In this document: piece by piece, positions 37,871 through 46,343 of the stretch
How positions within the stretch are numbered: position 1 is the first letter of the stretch
Layout of the letters: each line of letters opens with the position of its first letter
Source: a virus
Direction: 5' to 3' (one strand)
Length of the DNA stretch: 54,277 nucleotides
IMG/VR virus record: IMGVR_UViG_3300010373_000058
Location: 1 to 54,277 of that record
The notes under the pieces: model-generated
Databases searched by the model: none
The model's input: only the letters and a program-made list of their open reading frames with translations
Told to the model about the DNA's origin: nothing
Program-made: the position numbers and the translations under genes

Positions 37871-38507
37871 CCCGGAAACTCAAAGGCGGCATCGGGTGGC
37901 GCAGTTGACCTGGACCCGGCAACCGTGGGAACCTATGGGGGTTTCCAACGACCAGCTTCAACGACAGTGGCAGGAGGAAATGCGGTCCTTCCCTTACATC
38001 CGGGATTTGTTCGATTACTCAATCAGTGGTCAAGACCCGGAAACCATCATCTGTTACACCAACTCGGACATCATGGTTCGGGGGGATTGCTGCCTGTTGT
38101 TGAGCGCGGTGATGCAGGGCACGGACGCCTGTTACTCGTACCGTAGAGACTTTCAACATAGCATCGAAAAACCGATTGAAGACGGCGATTACGAGAAGGG
38201 ACTTCCCTACGCCGGAAGCGATTTGTTCGCGTTCAGGGTAATTTGGTGGAGGACTCATCGGGGACTCATGCCGGACATGATACTGGGATTCGAGGCATAC
38301 GACCCCGTGTTGAGATTACTGGCCGAACGCACCAATCCAAAAGCGCAGGTGCATCTTCCGGATGTCATCTGTCACGAACGGCACGGCACACTTTGGGAGA
38401 ATCACAGGAACAGATACCGTCTGAGGGCGCAACTGCACAATCTCGCTCTGGCAAAGACGTTCTTTCGTTCCAACGGAGTTGACCCGGCAGTACATGGTAT
38501 AAGATGA
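37830..38507 (+). CDS. glycosyltransferase-like protein
   Basis: The 225-residue protein contains IICYTNSDIMVRGDCCLLLS with a DxD-like acidic site and AYSGSD-type GLPYAGSDLFAFR, as in GT-A enzymes acting on nucleotide sugars. The first 30 residues overlap the upstream gene. It is smaller than typical GT2 enzymes. Acceptor unknown. Confidence 0.55.
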   Translation: MPIFHLYSLYNPPDPETQRRHRVAQLTWTRQPWEPMGVSNDQLQRQWQEEMRSFPYIRDLFDYSISGQDPETIICYTNSDIMVRGDCCLLLSAVMQGTDACYSYRRDFQHSIEKPIEDGDYEKGLPYAGSDLFAFRVIWWRTHRGLMPDMILGFEAYDPVLRLLAERTNPKAQVHLPDVICHERHGTLWENHRNRYRLRAQLHNLALAKTFFRSNGVDPAVHGIR

Positions 38508-38716
38508 AGACGGACAAGGAACTTTGGGATGCCGGTTACGAGTACGCTCAAGGCCACATGACCATTGCACTGGGCGTCTGTGGGGATTGCGGAGGAACGG
38601 TAATGCGAGGAACTTCACAAAACAGCATGGCATGGCAGGAAGGAAGATGCGTTGAGTGCGGAAAACGTCCAGACCCGATTCTGCCTGTTTTGAAAATGAA
38701 CAAGGTGGACACCTGA
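38504..38716 (+). CDS. small zinc-ribbon protein
   Basis: The 70-residue protein has CGDCGGTVM ... CVECGKRPDP, a zinc ribbon, and is ATGA-coupled to the glycosyltransferase-like gene. Function unknown. Confidence 0.55.
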   Translation: MKTDKELWDAGYEYAQGHMTIALGVCGDCGGTVMRGTSQNSMAWQEGRCVECGKRPDPILPVLKMNKVDT

Positions 38717-39466
38717 ATGAAAATAATCTGTTTCACCATGAGCTACTGGGATGACGAGGTGCAGGCTCAAAAGGCCGGGGAACTGTTGATGCCGTGGAAA
38801 CAGACCGTGGACAAATGGTTTAAACCCGTTCACAGGTTTGTGTCCTGTGGAACATGGTCGGAACCTTCGTTGTCACAGTTGGGTGCAGACGTTCCCATCA
38901 TCAACGCCGGGGCTGTGAAGGACCGGCCCTACGATGTAATCTGGCACAATTATTCCGGGTGCGCCTATGGGGCGGCGTTTCACTACGCGCTGACCATGAA
39001 CTACTGGGATTTGATAGCCATACTCGACACCGAAACACTGATCGGGAACGTGGATTTCGATGCTGTGCTGAACGAATTTCTAAAACGACCTGAAATCCAT
39101 TTGAATCAGGACTGGCACGGAAGACCGGGGGGACCGTTGCAGGTCTGGAAACGAGAGGGATTATCGAGATGGTTGAACTATCGTCAAAGGGCAAACTTCA
39201 TTCCCAAGCCCGAAACCGTGGAAGGAGTGGAGCCTGAACCACCGATGTTGTTGGAAGATGAAATGGGAATCATCTACAAAGACCTGTGGTGGAATCCGTG
39301 GCCGGAATTCCCAACCTTGAGGCAGGATTGCGGTGAAGACTCGGAAAAGTACGTCACCCCGGAAGAAACCCTGAAATGGCCGTTCATCCGTAAACCTCAC
39401 CCATCAATCGTGGAACGGTATCTGGCCGAACAGACGCCCCTTGCCAGACCCGTAAAAGACGCGTAG
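38717..39466 (+). CDS. glycosyltransferase-like protein
   Basis: The 249-residue protein starts MKIICFTMSYWDDEVQAQKA, has DLIAILDTETLIGNVDFDAV with a DxE-type metal site at about residue 113, and FHYALTMNYWD before it, as in GT-A-fold glycosyltransferases. It follows the zinc-ribbon gene without a gap. With its neighbours it may build a modification of capsid or cell surface. Confidence 0.55.
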   Translation: MKIICFTMSYWDDEVQAQKAGELLMPWKQTVDKWFKPVHRFVSCGTWSEPSLSQLGADVPIINAGAVKDRPYDVIWHNYSGCAYGAAFHYALTMNYWDLIAILDTETLIGNVDFDAVLNEFLKRPEIHLNQDWHGRPGGPLQVWKREGLSRWLNYRQRANFIPKPETVEGVEPEPPMLLEDEMGIIYKDLWWNPWPEFPTLRQDCGEDSEKYVTPEETLKWPFIRKPHPSIVERYLAEQTPLARPVKDA

Positions 39467-39476
39467 AAGTGACACC

Positions 39477-40124
39477 ATGAATTTCAAGAATCCCATCCCG
39501 ATTGGACACAAGTTCGGACGGCTTACCATCCTGTCGTTGGCTGGAATTAAAAAGTATCCCTCTGGGGCCAAGCATACCCTAGTCAGGTGTATGTGCGATT
39601 GCGGGAAAAAATCTACCGTACATCTAAATTTTCTAAAACGAGGTCACACCAATTCCTGCGGATGTTACCAGAGGCAGCGAATAACTGAGTCCCACACAAA
39701 GCATGGAGAGGCTAGAAAGGGAAATGAATCGCCGCTTTACAAAGTGTGGAAGTCAATGAATCAACGCTGTAACGATCCAAACAGTAACACCTATCGGTAC
39801 TATGGGAAAAGGGGCATAAAAGTTGTTTGGAACTCTTTTGAGGATTTCCGAAGGGATATGTCCAAAGACTATCGAATGGGACTGACCATCGACAGAAAAG
39901 ACAACGAAGGTAATTACTCCAAGCAAAATTGCAGATGGGTCACCCAAAAAGAACAAAATCGCAACTACGGAAGAAACCGAATTTTAACCTACAAAGGAGA
40001 AAGTCTTCCAATGGTGGTTTGGGCGGAGAGGTGTGGAATTACACAAGGCACGTTCGGGAATAGAATCCGTTCTGGTTGGTCAATTAACAGGGCAATCAAC
40101 ACACCAATCAGAGGTTCACTATGA
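39477..40124 (+). CDS. homing-endonuclease-like protein (GKRFG / NYGGRGI family)
   Basis: The 215-residue protein matches the gene at 25266 in layout: IGHKFGRLTILSLAG, VRCMCDCGKKSTVH, MNQRCNDPNSNTYRYYGKRG, LTIDRKDNEGNYS and NCRWVT. The second half is basic and presumably binds DNA. It lies between the glycosyltransferase genes and the portal gene, overlapping the portal start by four bases. Lower GC than its neighbours supports separate mobility. Confidence 0.85.
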   Translation: MNFKNPIPIGHKFGRLTILSLAGIKKYPSGAKHTLVRCMCDCGKKSTVHLNFLKRGHTNSCGCYQRQRITESHTKHGEARKGNESPLYKVWKSMNQRCNDPNSNTYRYYGKRGIKVVWNSFEDFRRDMSKDYRMGLTIDRKDNEGNYSKQNCRWVTQKEQNRNYGRNRILTYKGESLPMVVWAERCGITQGTFGNRIRSGWSINRAINTPIRGSL

Positions 40125-42466
40125 ACTTTACTAATGCAAGAGCCATAGAACAATTAGTTTGGCAAATGAGACTAGCAGATTACCCCCGTTCCAAGGACCG
40201 GGCGAGAATCAATGGTCTTGCCAATGGCGACCCTCCCTACGGACTGAACGCTCAACCGGAACGTGAAATCAACGTCAACGACCTTTCTCTCACCCGATTG
40301 TCACATGACGCAAGATTGCAGCTTTATCAGGCGTTCAACAAACCGGGTAACTTCTTCACCGCCAGAACCGATATGTCGGCGCAAAGCAAGAGGGCTGAAC
40401 GAGGCAATCTGGTGACGGGGTTCATCAACCGGAAGATGAAACGGAACGATTTCTATTTTGAGACCATGCGTTCCAAGTTCGCCTTGCAGGTGATTCACGG
40501 CATCGGCCCTTCCAACTGGGACACAACCGACCGATGGTGTCCTGTTCCGGTGGGAATTGAGGACGTGATGATTCCAAGCCGGACACTGTTGACCTTCCAA
40601 AACCTTCCATTCTTTGCCGTGTGGCGCGGTTTTACAGGGGTGGAACTGAAACGGTTGACCCGTCATCCGGAATCTAATCCCGGCTGGAACATGCCGGTGG
40701 TTGAACGGGCCATCAAATGGATTGACGAACAAACAGCCAAACTTTGGGGAGGGACAACGTGGGCGGAATACTGGGTGCCAGAGAAGTGGACCGAACGGTT
40801 CAAGGAAGATTCCGGTGTGTACGCCAGCGACCTTGTTCCGACCATTGATTGCTGGGATTTCTATTACTGGGACGACGACGGACAACACGAAGGATGGAGA
40901 AGGAGAATCGTGTTCGATGCCGAGGGAGGATACGGCGCATGGGGAGGAGATACCGGGTACGGCGAACAGGAGAAGATGCCGGACAAAAACCTGCTCGGAG
41001 ACAAGGGACTGTTTCTTTACGACTCAGGAAATCGTGTGGTGGCCGACAAGCTCAGTGAGATTATGCACTTCCAGTTTGCCGACCTTAGCGCCGTGGCTCC
41101 GTTCAGGTATCACTCGGTGCGTTCCCTTGGATTTCTTCTCTACGCGGCCTGCCACCTTCAAAACCGTTTGAGGTGCTCTTTTTCGGAAGCTGTGTTTGAG
41201 AACCTGATGATGTACATGCGGGTCAGTTCTCTGGATGACGCCGAACGCGCCCTAAAGATCGAACTGGCCAATCGCGGAATCATAGATGAGACGGTTCATT
41301 TCCTGAATCCCACGGAACGCTGGAACCCGAACGCGCAACTGGCCGAGGCTGGGATGAACGAGTTCAAGCAAATCATCGCTGACAACAGCAGCAGTTACGT
41401 TCAGAACAACAACCTTTCAAGGGACAGGGTGGAGAAGACCAAGTTTCAGGTCATGGCCGAAGTAAACGCCATGCAGACGCTCGTGGGTGCCGCGCTTCAA
41501 CAATCCTATCGGTATGCCGCCAGTGAATACCGGGAGATATTCAGGCGGTTTATGAAGCGGGATTCCACCGACCCGGATGTGATTGAGTTTCGTGGGTTCT
41601 GCAAAAAGAACGGGATACCGGACACTCTGCTTGTCCCTGACGCATGGGACATCGAACCGGAACGCATCATGGGCAGCGGGAACAAGACCCTCGAAATGGC
41701 CATTGCCCAGCAACTGATGGAATGGCGTTCAGCCTACGGTCCACAGGCGCAGCAGCAGATTCTACGCATGGCGACACTGGCCACCGTGGACGATGCAGCC
41801 GTTACCAAGGCGCTCGTGCCAGAAGAACCGGGAGTAAGCAATGCCAAGAAGGACGCCACTCTGGCGGTGGGTTCACTCATGGCCGGTGGAAAGGTGGAGT
41901 TTACCGAAGACCAGAACCGGATTGAACTTGCCCAAACATTGCTGGTGGAACTCTCGTTGCTGGTCAATCAGGTAAAGGCCACCGGTGGAATGGTGAGTGA
42001 CGCCGGTCAGTTGATTGGTTTCCAGAACTTCCTGAAACATGTCAGCGAATTGATTGCTGAGATTTCACAGGACAAGGCGCAGGGCGAACTGGCCAAGAAA
42101 ATGGCTCAGGCGAGTGGAAATCTTGCCAATGAAATCAAGGGATTCGCTCAACGATTCCAGCAGAAACAAAAGGCCGAGGCATCCAAGAACGGGAACGGTG
42201 GACTGGACGATCAGACTCGGGCCAAGGTCGCCGCCACACTGCTCACGGCCAAGGTCAAGGCGGCCAACACCCGTGAGAGTCACGCACAAAGGACGGCTCA
42301 GAGACAGGCCGAGTCTGAATTGGCAATGCAACAGCGTGAACGAGAGAACAAGCAACAATTACGGCACGAGGCTCAAAGACAAGCATTGGACGTGGCCGCT
42401 CAGGACTTGAAGACGGCTGCGGAGATACGAAGGGCGAGAAAGGTAAAACCGGATGCCGGAGGGTGA
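40121..42466 (+). CDS. portal protein
   Basis: The 781-residue protein has a helical and beta N-terminal body (residues 1-300, RADYPRSKDRARINGLANGD region), a long central wing and a strongly charged, Gln-rich coiled-coil C terminus (ESHAQRTAQRQAESELAMQQ). Size and position between terminase and scaffold fit the portal of a short-tailed phage. It makes the dodecameric ring through which TerL pumps DNA. No family signature is unmistakable, so context carries weight. Confidence 0.7.
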   Translation: MNFTNARAIEQLVWQMRLADYPRSKDRARINGLANGDPPYGLNAQPEREINVNDLSLTRLSHDARLQLYQAFNKPGNFFTARTDMSAQSKRAERGNLVTGFINRKMKRNDFYFETMRSKFALQVIHGIGPSNWDTTDRWCPVPVGIEDVMIPSRTLLTFQNLPFFAVWRGFTGVELKRLTRHPESNPGWNMPVVERAIKWIDEQTAKLWGGTTWAEYWVPEKWTERFKEDSGVYASDLVPTIDCWDFYYWDDDGQHEGWRRRIVFDAEGGYGAWGGDTGYGEQEKMPDKNLLGDKGLFLYDSGNRVVADKLSEIMHFQFADLSAVAPFRYHSVRSLGFLLYAACHLQNRLRCSFSEAVFENLMMYMRVSSLDDAERALKIELANRGIIDETVHFLNPTERWNPNAQLAEAGMNEFKQIIADNSSSYVQNNNLSRDRVEKTKFQVMAEVNAMQTLVGAALQQSYRYAASEYREIFRRFMKRDSTDPDVIEFRGFCKKNGIPDTLLVPDAWDIEPERIMGSGNKTLEMAIAQQLMEWRSAYGPQAQQQILRMATLATVDDAAVTKALVPEEPGVSNAKKDATLAVGSLMAGGKVEFTEDQNRIELAQTLLVELSLLVNQVKATGGMVSDAGQLIGFQNFLKHVSELIAEISQDKAQGELAKKMAQASGNLANEIKGFAQRFQQKQKAEASKNGNGGLDDQTRAKVAATLLTAKVKAANTRESHAQRTAQRQAESELAMQQRERENKQQLRHEAQRQALDVAAQDLKTAAEIRRARKVKPDAGG

Positions 42467-42542
42467 CGCTGAACTTGCAGACGATGGACTTCCAGAAGAC
42501 ATAAAGGAAGACGAACCCGGAGACGAAGGCGAAGATGAGTGA
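42453..42542 (+). CDS. tiny acidic protein
   Basis: A 29-residue frame (MPEGDAELADDGLPEDIKED at the start) starts in the last codons of the portal gene and overlaps the next gene by eight bases. It is extremely acidic. It may be a real small gene or a chance frame in codons rich in GAC and GAA. Confidence 0.35.
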   Translation: MPEGDAELADDGLPEDIKEDEPGDEGEDE

Positions 42543-44883
42543 CCTCAGTGAAAAAACAATTCTCGTGGTGGACAGTGGGATGTTCCTTCCGTTCGCTCTT
42601 AGGATGTCCGATTCATTCGGGCGTGTGTTGTTCTGGAATCCTGTGGAACAGGCGTCCCCAAGGGTTCACGAGGCGCAGATAGGAGAAGGATTCGATGAAA
42701 TCATCGTGGTTGAATCAATCTTCTCAGAACTGGACGATGTGGATGTGTTCGCTTTTCCCGACTGCATCCATCCTGCGTTGCAGAACTGGTTGAGGGAACA
42801 GGGAAAGGCTGTGTGGGGAAGCGGTGTGGCGGTCAATCTCGAATGGAACCGGGAACTGTTCCGCATTCACATGGAAGACCTGGGCCTTCCGGTTCACCCC
42901 TACCACATCGCCCACGGGCTGTCCGACCTGACCGATTATCTCAAGGACAAGAAAGACCAGTACATCCGCATCAGCCGGTATCGAGGCAACGGAGAGACAT
43001 GGCGCTGGATTGACTCCGAACTGTCCTCGAATCGCCTGGACGAACTCGCCATCGAATACGGACCTATTCAAGAGACGATAGATTTCCTGGTTGAATCGGC
43101 ATTCGACGCGAAGGAGGTTGGCTATGACGGGTTCTTTTACGGTGGAAGATTTCCCGGTTCGGCTTTTCATGGAATTGAGAGAAAGGACAAAAGCTACTTC
43201 GGAGCACTGTGCGATTACGATGACCTTCCAAAACCACTAAAGACCGTCACCGATTCAATCGGACCGCTTCTGGAAAAGATGGGATACGCAAACAACTTTC
43301 ACGCGGAAGTCAGGGTGACGCCGGACGGTACTCCCTACTTCACGGACCCTACCTGTTTCAGCGAAGATACAGAGATTTTAACGGACTCTGGATGGAAGTT
43401 CTTCAAAGAGTTAAGTGGTGATGAACGTGTTTGTACTCTTGAGCCAAACACCAACCATATTGAGTACCACAAACCTTCCCGGCATGTCAGATATTGGTAC
43501 TCGGGTCAAATGTTGGAAATTGCAAACAGAAAACGAGATTTGGAGCTTTTAGTGACTCCCGGTCATTCTGTATGGGGAAGGACGAAACCGCACAAGCCAT
43601 TGTCAGAATTCAGAGCGGATTCGCTTCCTCCACAATTGTCAATTCCAAGAACTGGTATTTGGAACGGGGTGGAAGTGTCTGATTTTGTACTTCCCGCTTA
43701 CTCTAACAGATGGAGTAGCGGAAAAGGAAAACACATCGAAAAAACGATTTACCTTCCAGCCGTGACCATTCCAATGGATTCCTGGATCAGGTTCCTCGGG
43801 GTTTTCTTATCAGAGGGTCACACCAGCAGGTGGCAGGTTGTAATTACCCAAACAAAATATCGTGAAAAGATATGGGAGATACTGAAGACCCTCCCATTCG
43901 ACTGGAGGCCGTATCCGAAGGGATTCAGAACAAGCAGTATTCAATTGTCTTCGTTCCTTGCAAGTACGGGATTAAGGCACGAGAGGGGGATACATCCGTT
44001 TTTAAAGATGCTGAGCAGCCGTCAAATAAACTTGTTTCTTGATTCCTATTGTCTTGGTGATGGTTCAAATCGTAGAGGCAACAGACTGATAAGTACCACT
44101 TCCAAAAACACTGCTAATGACATTCAGGAGTTGTTTCTAAAGGCTGGGAGTGTTGCGTCCATTAGGACTATTACAAAGGCCGGTTCGGAGGTGGCCATAT
44201 CAAACGGTAAATACATCACCAAGCATGATTCACTTCTTGTTCGGGAGCGAATCAGATTCAAGGATTTCTGGTTGGAGGGTGGAAATCGAAAACATCTCTA
44301 CATAAATCCAGTTTCTTACCAAGGAATGGTGTACGACGTAACAGTAAATAATCATATTTTGTACGTCAGGAGAAACGGAAAGCCCTGTTGGTCTGGAAAC
44401 TGTCGCCACGCAAGCCCAGCAGGAGAACCCTTGCTTGAAGCGTGCTCAAATCTTCCCGAAGTCGTGTTGGCTGCGGCGCATGGTGAATACATCGAACCGG
44501 AGTGGGAATCGAAGTTCGTGGCTCAGGTGTTGATTGACCACAAGGACGACGGCAAGGAACACTGGCGAACGGTCAGAGTGCCCGACCTGCGATGGGTTAA
44601 ACTTTACAACGCATCCAAGGTTGGAAACGACCTTTACGCAATCCCGCCACTGCCACATTCCTGCGCGTCCATAGGATCGGTGCTGGGTCAGGGGAACACA
44701 CCGGAAGAAGCCGTTGAAGAACTCAAGAAACACGCGGCTGAACTTGAAGGACAGGACGTTGTCGTGGACACCGCATCGCTGGCTGCGGCCATTGCTGAGA
44801 GTGATTCTGATGAACCCGGTTCGGTCGAAATGGGCGGGGCAGACTCTCAGGAAGCCGTGGAACTGGCAAGAGACGAAGATTAA
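42535..44883 (+). CDS. ATP-grasp-like protein interrupted by an intein
   Basis: Without the intein the host protein has 433 residues: residues 1-273 read like the N-terminal and ATP-binding parts of an ATP-grasp enzyme (WGSGVAVNLEWNRELFRIHM, YIRISRYRGNGETW), and the sequence resumes CRHASPAGEPLLEACSNLPE. Splicing gives YFTDPT-CRHASPAGE, the D-x-T-C-R-x-x-S-P metal site. ATP-grasp enzymes ligate carboxylates to amines or thiols. Such genes near the portal are unusual; a role in capsid peptide modification is only a guess. Confidence 0.75.
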   Translation: MSDLSEKTILVVDSGMFLPFALRMSDSFGRVLFWNPVEQASPRVHEAQIGEGFDEIIVVESIFSELDDVDVFAFPDCIHPALQNWLREQGKAVWGSGVAVNLEWNRELFRIHMEDLGLPVHPYHIAHGLSDLTDYLKDKKDQYIRISRYRGNGETWRWIDSELSSNRLDELAIEYGPIQETIDFLVESAFDAKEVGYDGFFYGGRFPGSAFHGIERKDKSYFGALCDYDDLPKPLKTVTDSIGPLLEKMGYANNFHAEVRVTPDGTPYFTDPTCFSEDTEILTDSGWKFFKELSGDERVCTLEPNTNHIEYHKPSRHVRYWYSGQMLEIANRKRDLELLVTPGHSVWGRTKPHKPLSEFRADSLPPQLSIPRTGIWNGVEVSDFVLPAYSNRWSSGKGKHIEKTIYLPAVTIPMDSWIRFLGVFLSEGHTSRWQVVITQTKYREKIWEILKTLPFDWRPYPKGFRTSSIQLSSFLASTGLRHERGIHPFLKMLSSRQINLFLDSYCLGDGSNRRGNRLISTTSKNTANDIQELFLKAGSVASIRTITKAGSEVAISNGKYITKHDSLLVRERIRFKDFWLEGGNRKHLYINPVSYQGMVYDVTVNNHILYVRRNGKPCWSGNCRHASPAGEPLLEACSNLPEVVLAAAHGEYIEPEWESKFVAQVLIDHKDDGKEHWRTVRVPDLRWVKLYNASKVGNDLYAIPPLPHSCASIGSVLGQGNTPEEAVEELKKHAAELEGQDVVVDTASLAAAIAESDSDEPGSVEMGGADSQEAVELARDED
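43354..44400 (+). other. intein with LAGLIDADG endonuclease inside the ATP-grasp protein
   Basis: The intein (349 residues) starts CFSEDTEILTDSGWKFFKEL with Cys1 and block B LLVTPGHSVWGRT, and ends VYDVTVNNHILYVRRNG, then KPCWSGN before Cys+1. Two LAGLIDADG-type blocks lie in the centre (RFLGVFLSEGH, NLFLDSYCLGDGS), so a dodecapeptide-type endonuclease is embedded. The penultimate residue is Gly rather than His. It is inserted at a predicted active-site motif. Confidence 0.9.
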
Positions 44884-44886
44884 ACT

Positions 44887-44918
44887 TGCGTAAGTCAGAC
44901 CCGTTTGTAAGTTACGCA
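44887..44918 (+). other. short inverted repeat, possible remnant recombination site
   Basis: TGCGTAA (44887-44893) and TTACGCA (44912-44918) are exact complements separated by 18 bases, directly after the ATP-grasp stop. The right copy reads GTTACGC, similar to an attC R' box, and the following gene starts two bases later at a GTG. It lacks the internal stem of a full attC. Confidence 0.35.
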
Positions 44919-44919
44919 T

Positions 44920-45141
44920 GTGACCGACAACCCCTGCGAGCTTCCAGTTTACGCCCGACCCCCCGGATGCGGTCCTACTCCAAAGGGGATACCGATTGTC
45001 GAGAAACCGCACAAGATGGCGAAGGGCATCGTCAAGGTATCTAAGTTGATGAAGGGCTTGAGCAAGACCATGCCGCTCAAGAGAAGCCTTGTGAAACGAA
45101 TCAAGGCGTACCCGAAGACCAACAAGAAGCGGTATTTCTAA
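44920..45141 (+). CDS. small basic Pro/Lys-rich protein
   Basis: The GTG start follows the inverted repeat. The 73-residue product opens with Pro-rich CELPVYARPPGCGPTPKGIP and continues very basic (KMAKGIVKVSKLMKGLSKTM ...). Its stop TAA lies in the R'' box TTCTAAC of attC-like site 8. Strong positive charge suggests DNA or RNA binding. Confidence 0.5.
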   Translation: MTDNPCELPVYARPPGCGPTPKGIPIVEKPHKMAKGIVKVSKLMKGLSKTMPLKRSLVKRIKAYPKTNKKRYF

Positions 45142-45223
45142 CAACGAAGTCAGGCACGGCGGACCTGACGCACCGAATTAACCCGCAGCGCAACCCGCCG
45201 CTGCCTGCACTGACTGGTTAGGA
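45136..45223 (+). other. attC-like recombination site 8
   Basis: R'' TTCTAAC (45136-45142), spacer AACGA, arm AGTC-AGGCA-CGGCGG (45148-45162), 3' arm CCGCCG-C-TGCCT-G-CACT (45195-45211) with two extra bases and one mismatch, spacer GACTG, R' GTTAGGA (45217-45223). The original partner of this R'' appears to be GTTAGAA at 45709, now separated from it by an inserted cassette. Confidence 0.75.
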
Positions 45224-45230
45224 GTCCTTT

Positions 45231-45713
45231 ATGAGTAGAAGTGGATATAGCGACGAATGTGAAAATCTCGAACTGTATCGAGCATCTGTGGATCGTGCGC
45301 TGCACGGAAAACGCGGACAAGCGTTCCTGCGTGAACTCGCCGCCGCGATGGACGCAATGCCTGAGAAAGTGCTCATCGCTGGAGAACTGGTGAGCGAAAA
45401 AGGCGAGTGCTGCACCATCGGCGTGGTGTGCAAAACTCGCCAACTGGATGTCAGCCGCGTGGACTACTACGATCCTGATTCCGTCGCCAAGGCAATCGGC
45501 GTAGCGCGTTCGATGGCTGCCGAAATCGAACACATGAACGACGAGTGGGGAACGGCAAGTGAACTGCCGAACGAGCGATGGAATCGGATGCGTAAATGGG
45601 TGTCCGACAACCTCGCGGCTCAGACTCCTAAAGACGAGATCAGGCACACCGGAACAGAGACTCACAGTGAACAAGAAAACAAAGGGCCGGTGTTGCCTGA
45701 ATCGAAGCGTTAG
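45231..45713 (+). CDS. cassette gene, MSRSGYSDECE family protein
   Basis: The 160-residue protein opens SRSGYSDECENLELYRASVD, has RGKRGQAFLRE-type KRGQAFLRELAAAMDAMPEK and ends with TASELPNERWNRMRKWVSDN before an attC-encoded tail. The pattern is that of a small conserved protein seen in many phages and bacteria. The gene fills one complete cassette (45218-45709): the start TTAGGAGT and the end ACTCCTAA are complementary, and the TAG stop lies in the next R' box. Confidence 0.7.
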   Translation: MSRSGYSDECENLELYRASVDRALHGKRGQAFLRELAAAMDAMPEKVLIAGELVSEKGECCTIGVVCKTRQLDVSRVDYYDPDSVAKAIGVARSMAAEIEHMNDEWGTASELPNERWNRMRKWVSDNLAAQTPKDEIRHTGTETHSEQENKGPVLPESKR

Positions 45714-45715
45714 AA
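45626..45715 (+). other. attC-like recombination site 9
   Basis: R'' region TCCTAAA (45626-45632), spacer GACGA, arm GAT-CAGGCA-CACCGG (45638-45652), 3' arm CCGGTG-T-TGCCTG-A-ATC (45687-45703) with two extra bases, spacer GAAGC, R' GTTAGAA (45709-45715). The R'' box differs from RYYYAAC at the last position but is the exact complement of the cassette start. The site is read through by the cassette gene. Confidence 0.8.
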
Positions 45716-45719
45716 GCAC

Positions 45720-46031
45720 ATGCCACTTCAGCCCAAGACACGGTTTCTGGAACAAGACCCCAAGGTGCTTGAAGCCTACCTTTCCACACTCGGTTCGGAC
45801 CAGTTCCTCAAGGCGGCTGAGGCATCCCTGTTGCAACTGGTGGTCAACACCAAGCCGGTCTCGGCAGACATTCATTCGTCTGCTGCCGCATGGAACCAGA
45901 TTGAAGGGGCCAGAAGGTTTCTGGACACGTTGCTGTCCATTGCCGAGAAGACCGCTCCGGTGAGCCGTGAAAAGCCAGGATACGAACTCAGTTACACGCC
46001 AGTCAAGCCTCCGTTACCAAAACAAAAATGA
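45720..46031 (+). CDS. hypothetical protein before the scaffold genes
   Basis: The 103-residue protein has the helical stretch AYLSTLGSDQFLKAAEASLL, then AAWNQIEGARRFLDTLLSIA, and a Pro-rich end. Helical pairs of this sort occur in small proteins beside scaffold and capsid genes. Its start lies five bases after attC-like site 9. Function unknown. Confidence 0.55.
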   Translation: MPLQPKTRFLEQDPKVLEAYLSTLGSDQFLKAAEASLLQLVVNTKPVSADIHSSAAAWNQIEGARRFLDTLLSIAEKTAPVSREKPGYELSYTPVKPPLPKQK

Positions 46032-46339
46032 GCGAAGCAAGGTACATCTTGAAAACGATTGTCCTGTCCAAGAGTGACGCTGAAAAGTTTCGCAAGCAGG
46101 AGATTGAAGTGGCAACGGCAGCCGTGAGGAACCTTTATTCGGAAGCATCCGACGCGGCCAGGAAGTTGAAGGAATTGATTGATTCACCGTTGAGAACCGA
46201 GCGAACGGATTATGTGCGAATCGGACCCGGACACCCGGACTGGGACAAGGCCGAGCATGAAATGACAACAGGCCAGATGGCGTACGATATTTTACACGGA
46301 TTCAAAGTGGACGAGACATCAAAAGAACTACTAATCTAA
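46028..46339 (+). CDS. hypothetical helical protein
   Basis: The 103-residue protein (KSDAEKFRKQEIEVATAAVR, then LKELIDSPLRTERTDYVRIG) is linked to its neighbour by a four-base overlap. The N-terminal half is helical with charged repeats. It precedes the scaffold-like gene by four bases. Unknown function. Confidence 0.55.
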   Translation: MSEARYILKTIVLSKSDAEKFRKQEIEVATAAVRNLYSEASDAARKLKELIDSPLRTERTDYVRIGPGHPDWDKAEHEMTTGQMAYDILHGFKVDETSKELLI

Positions 46340-46343
46340 ACCT

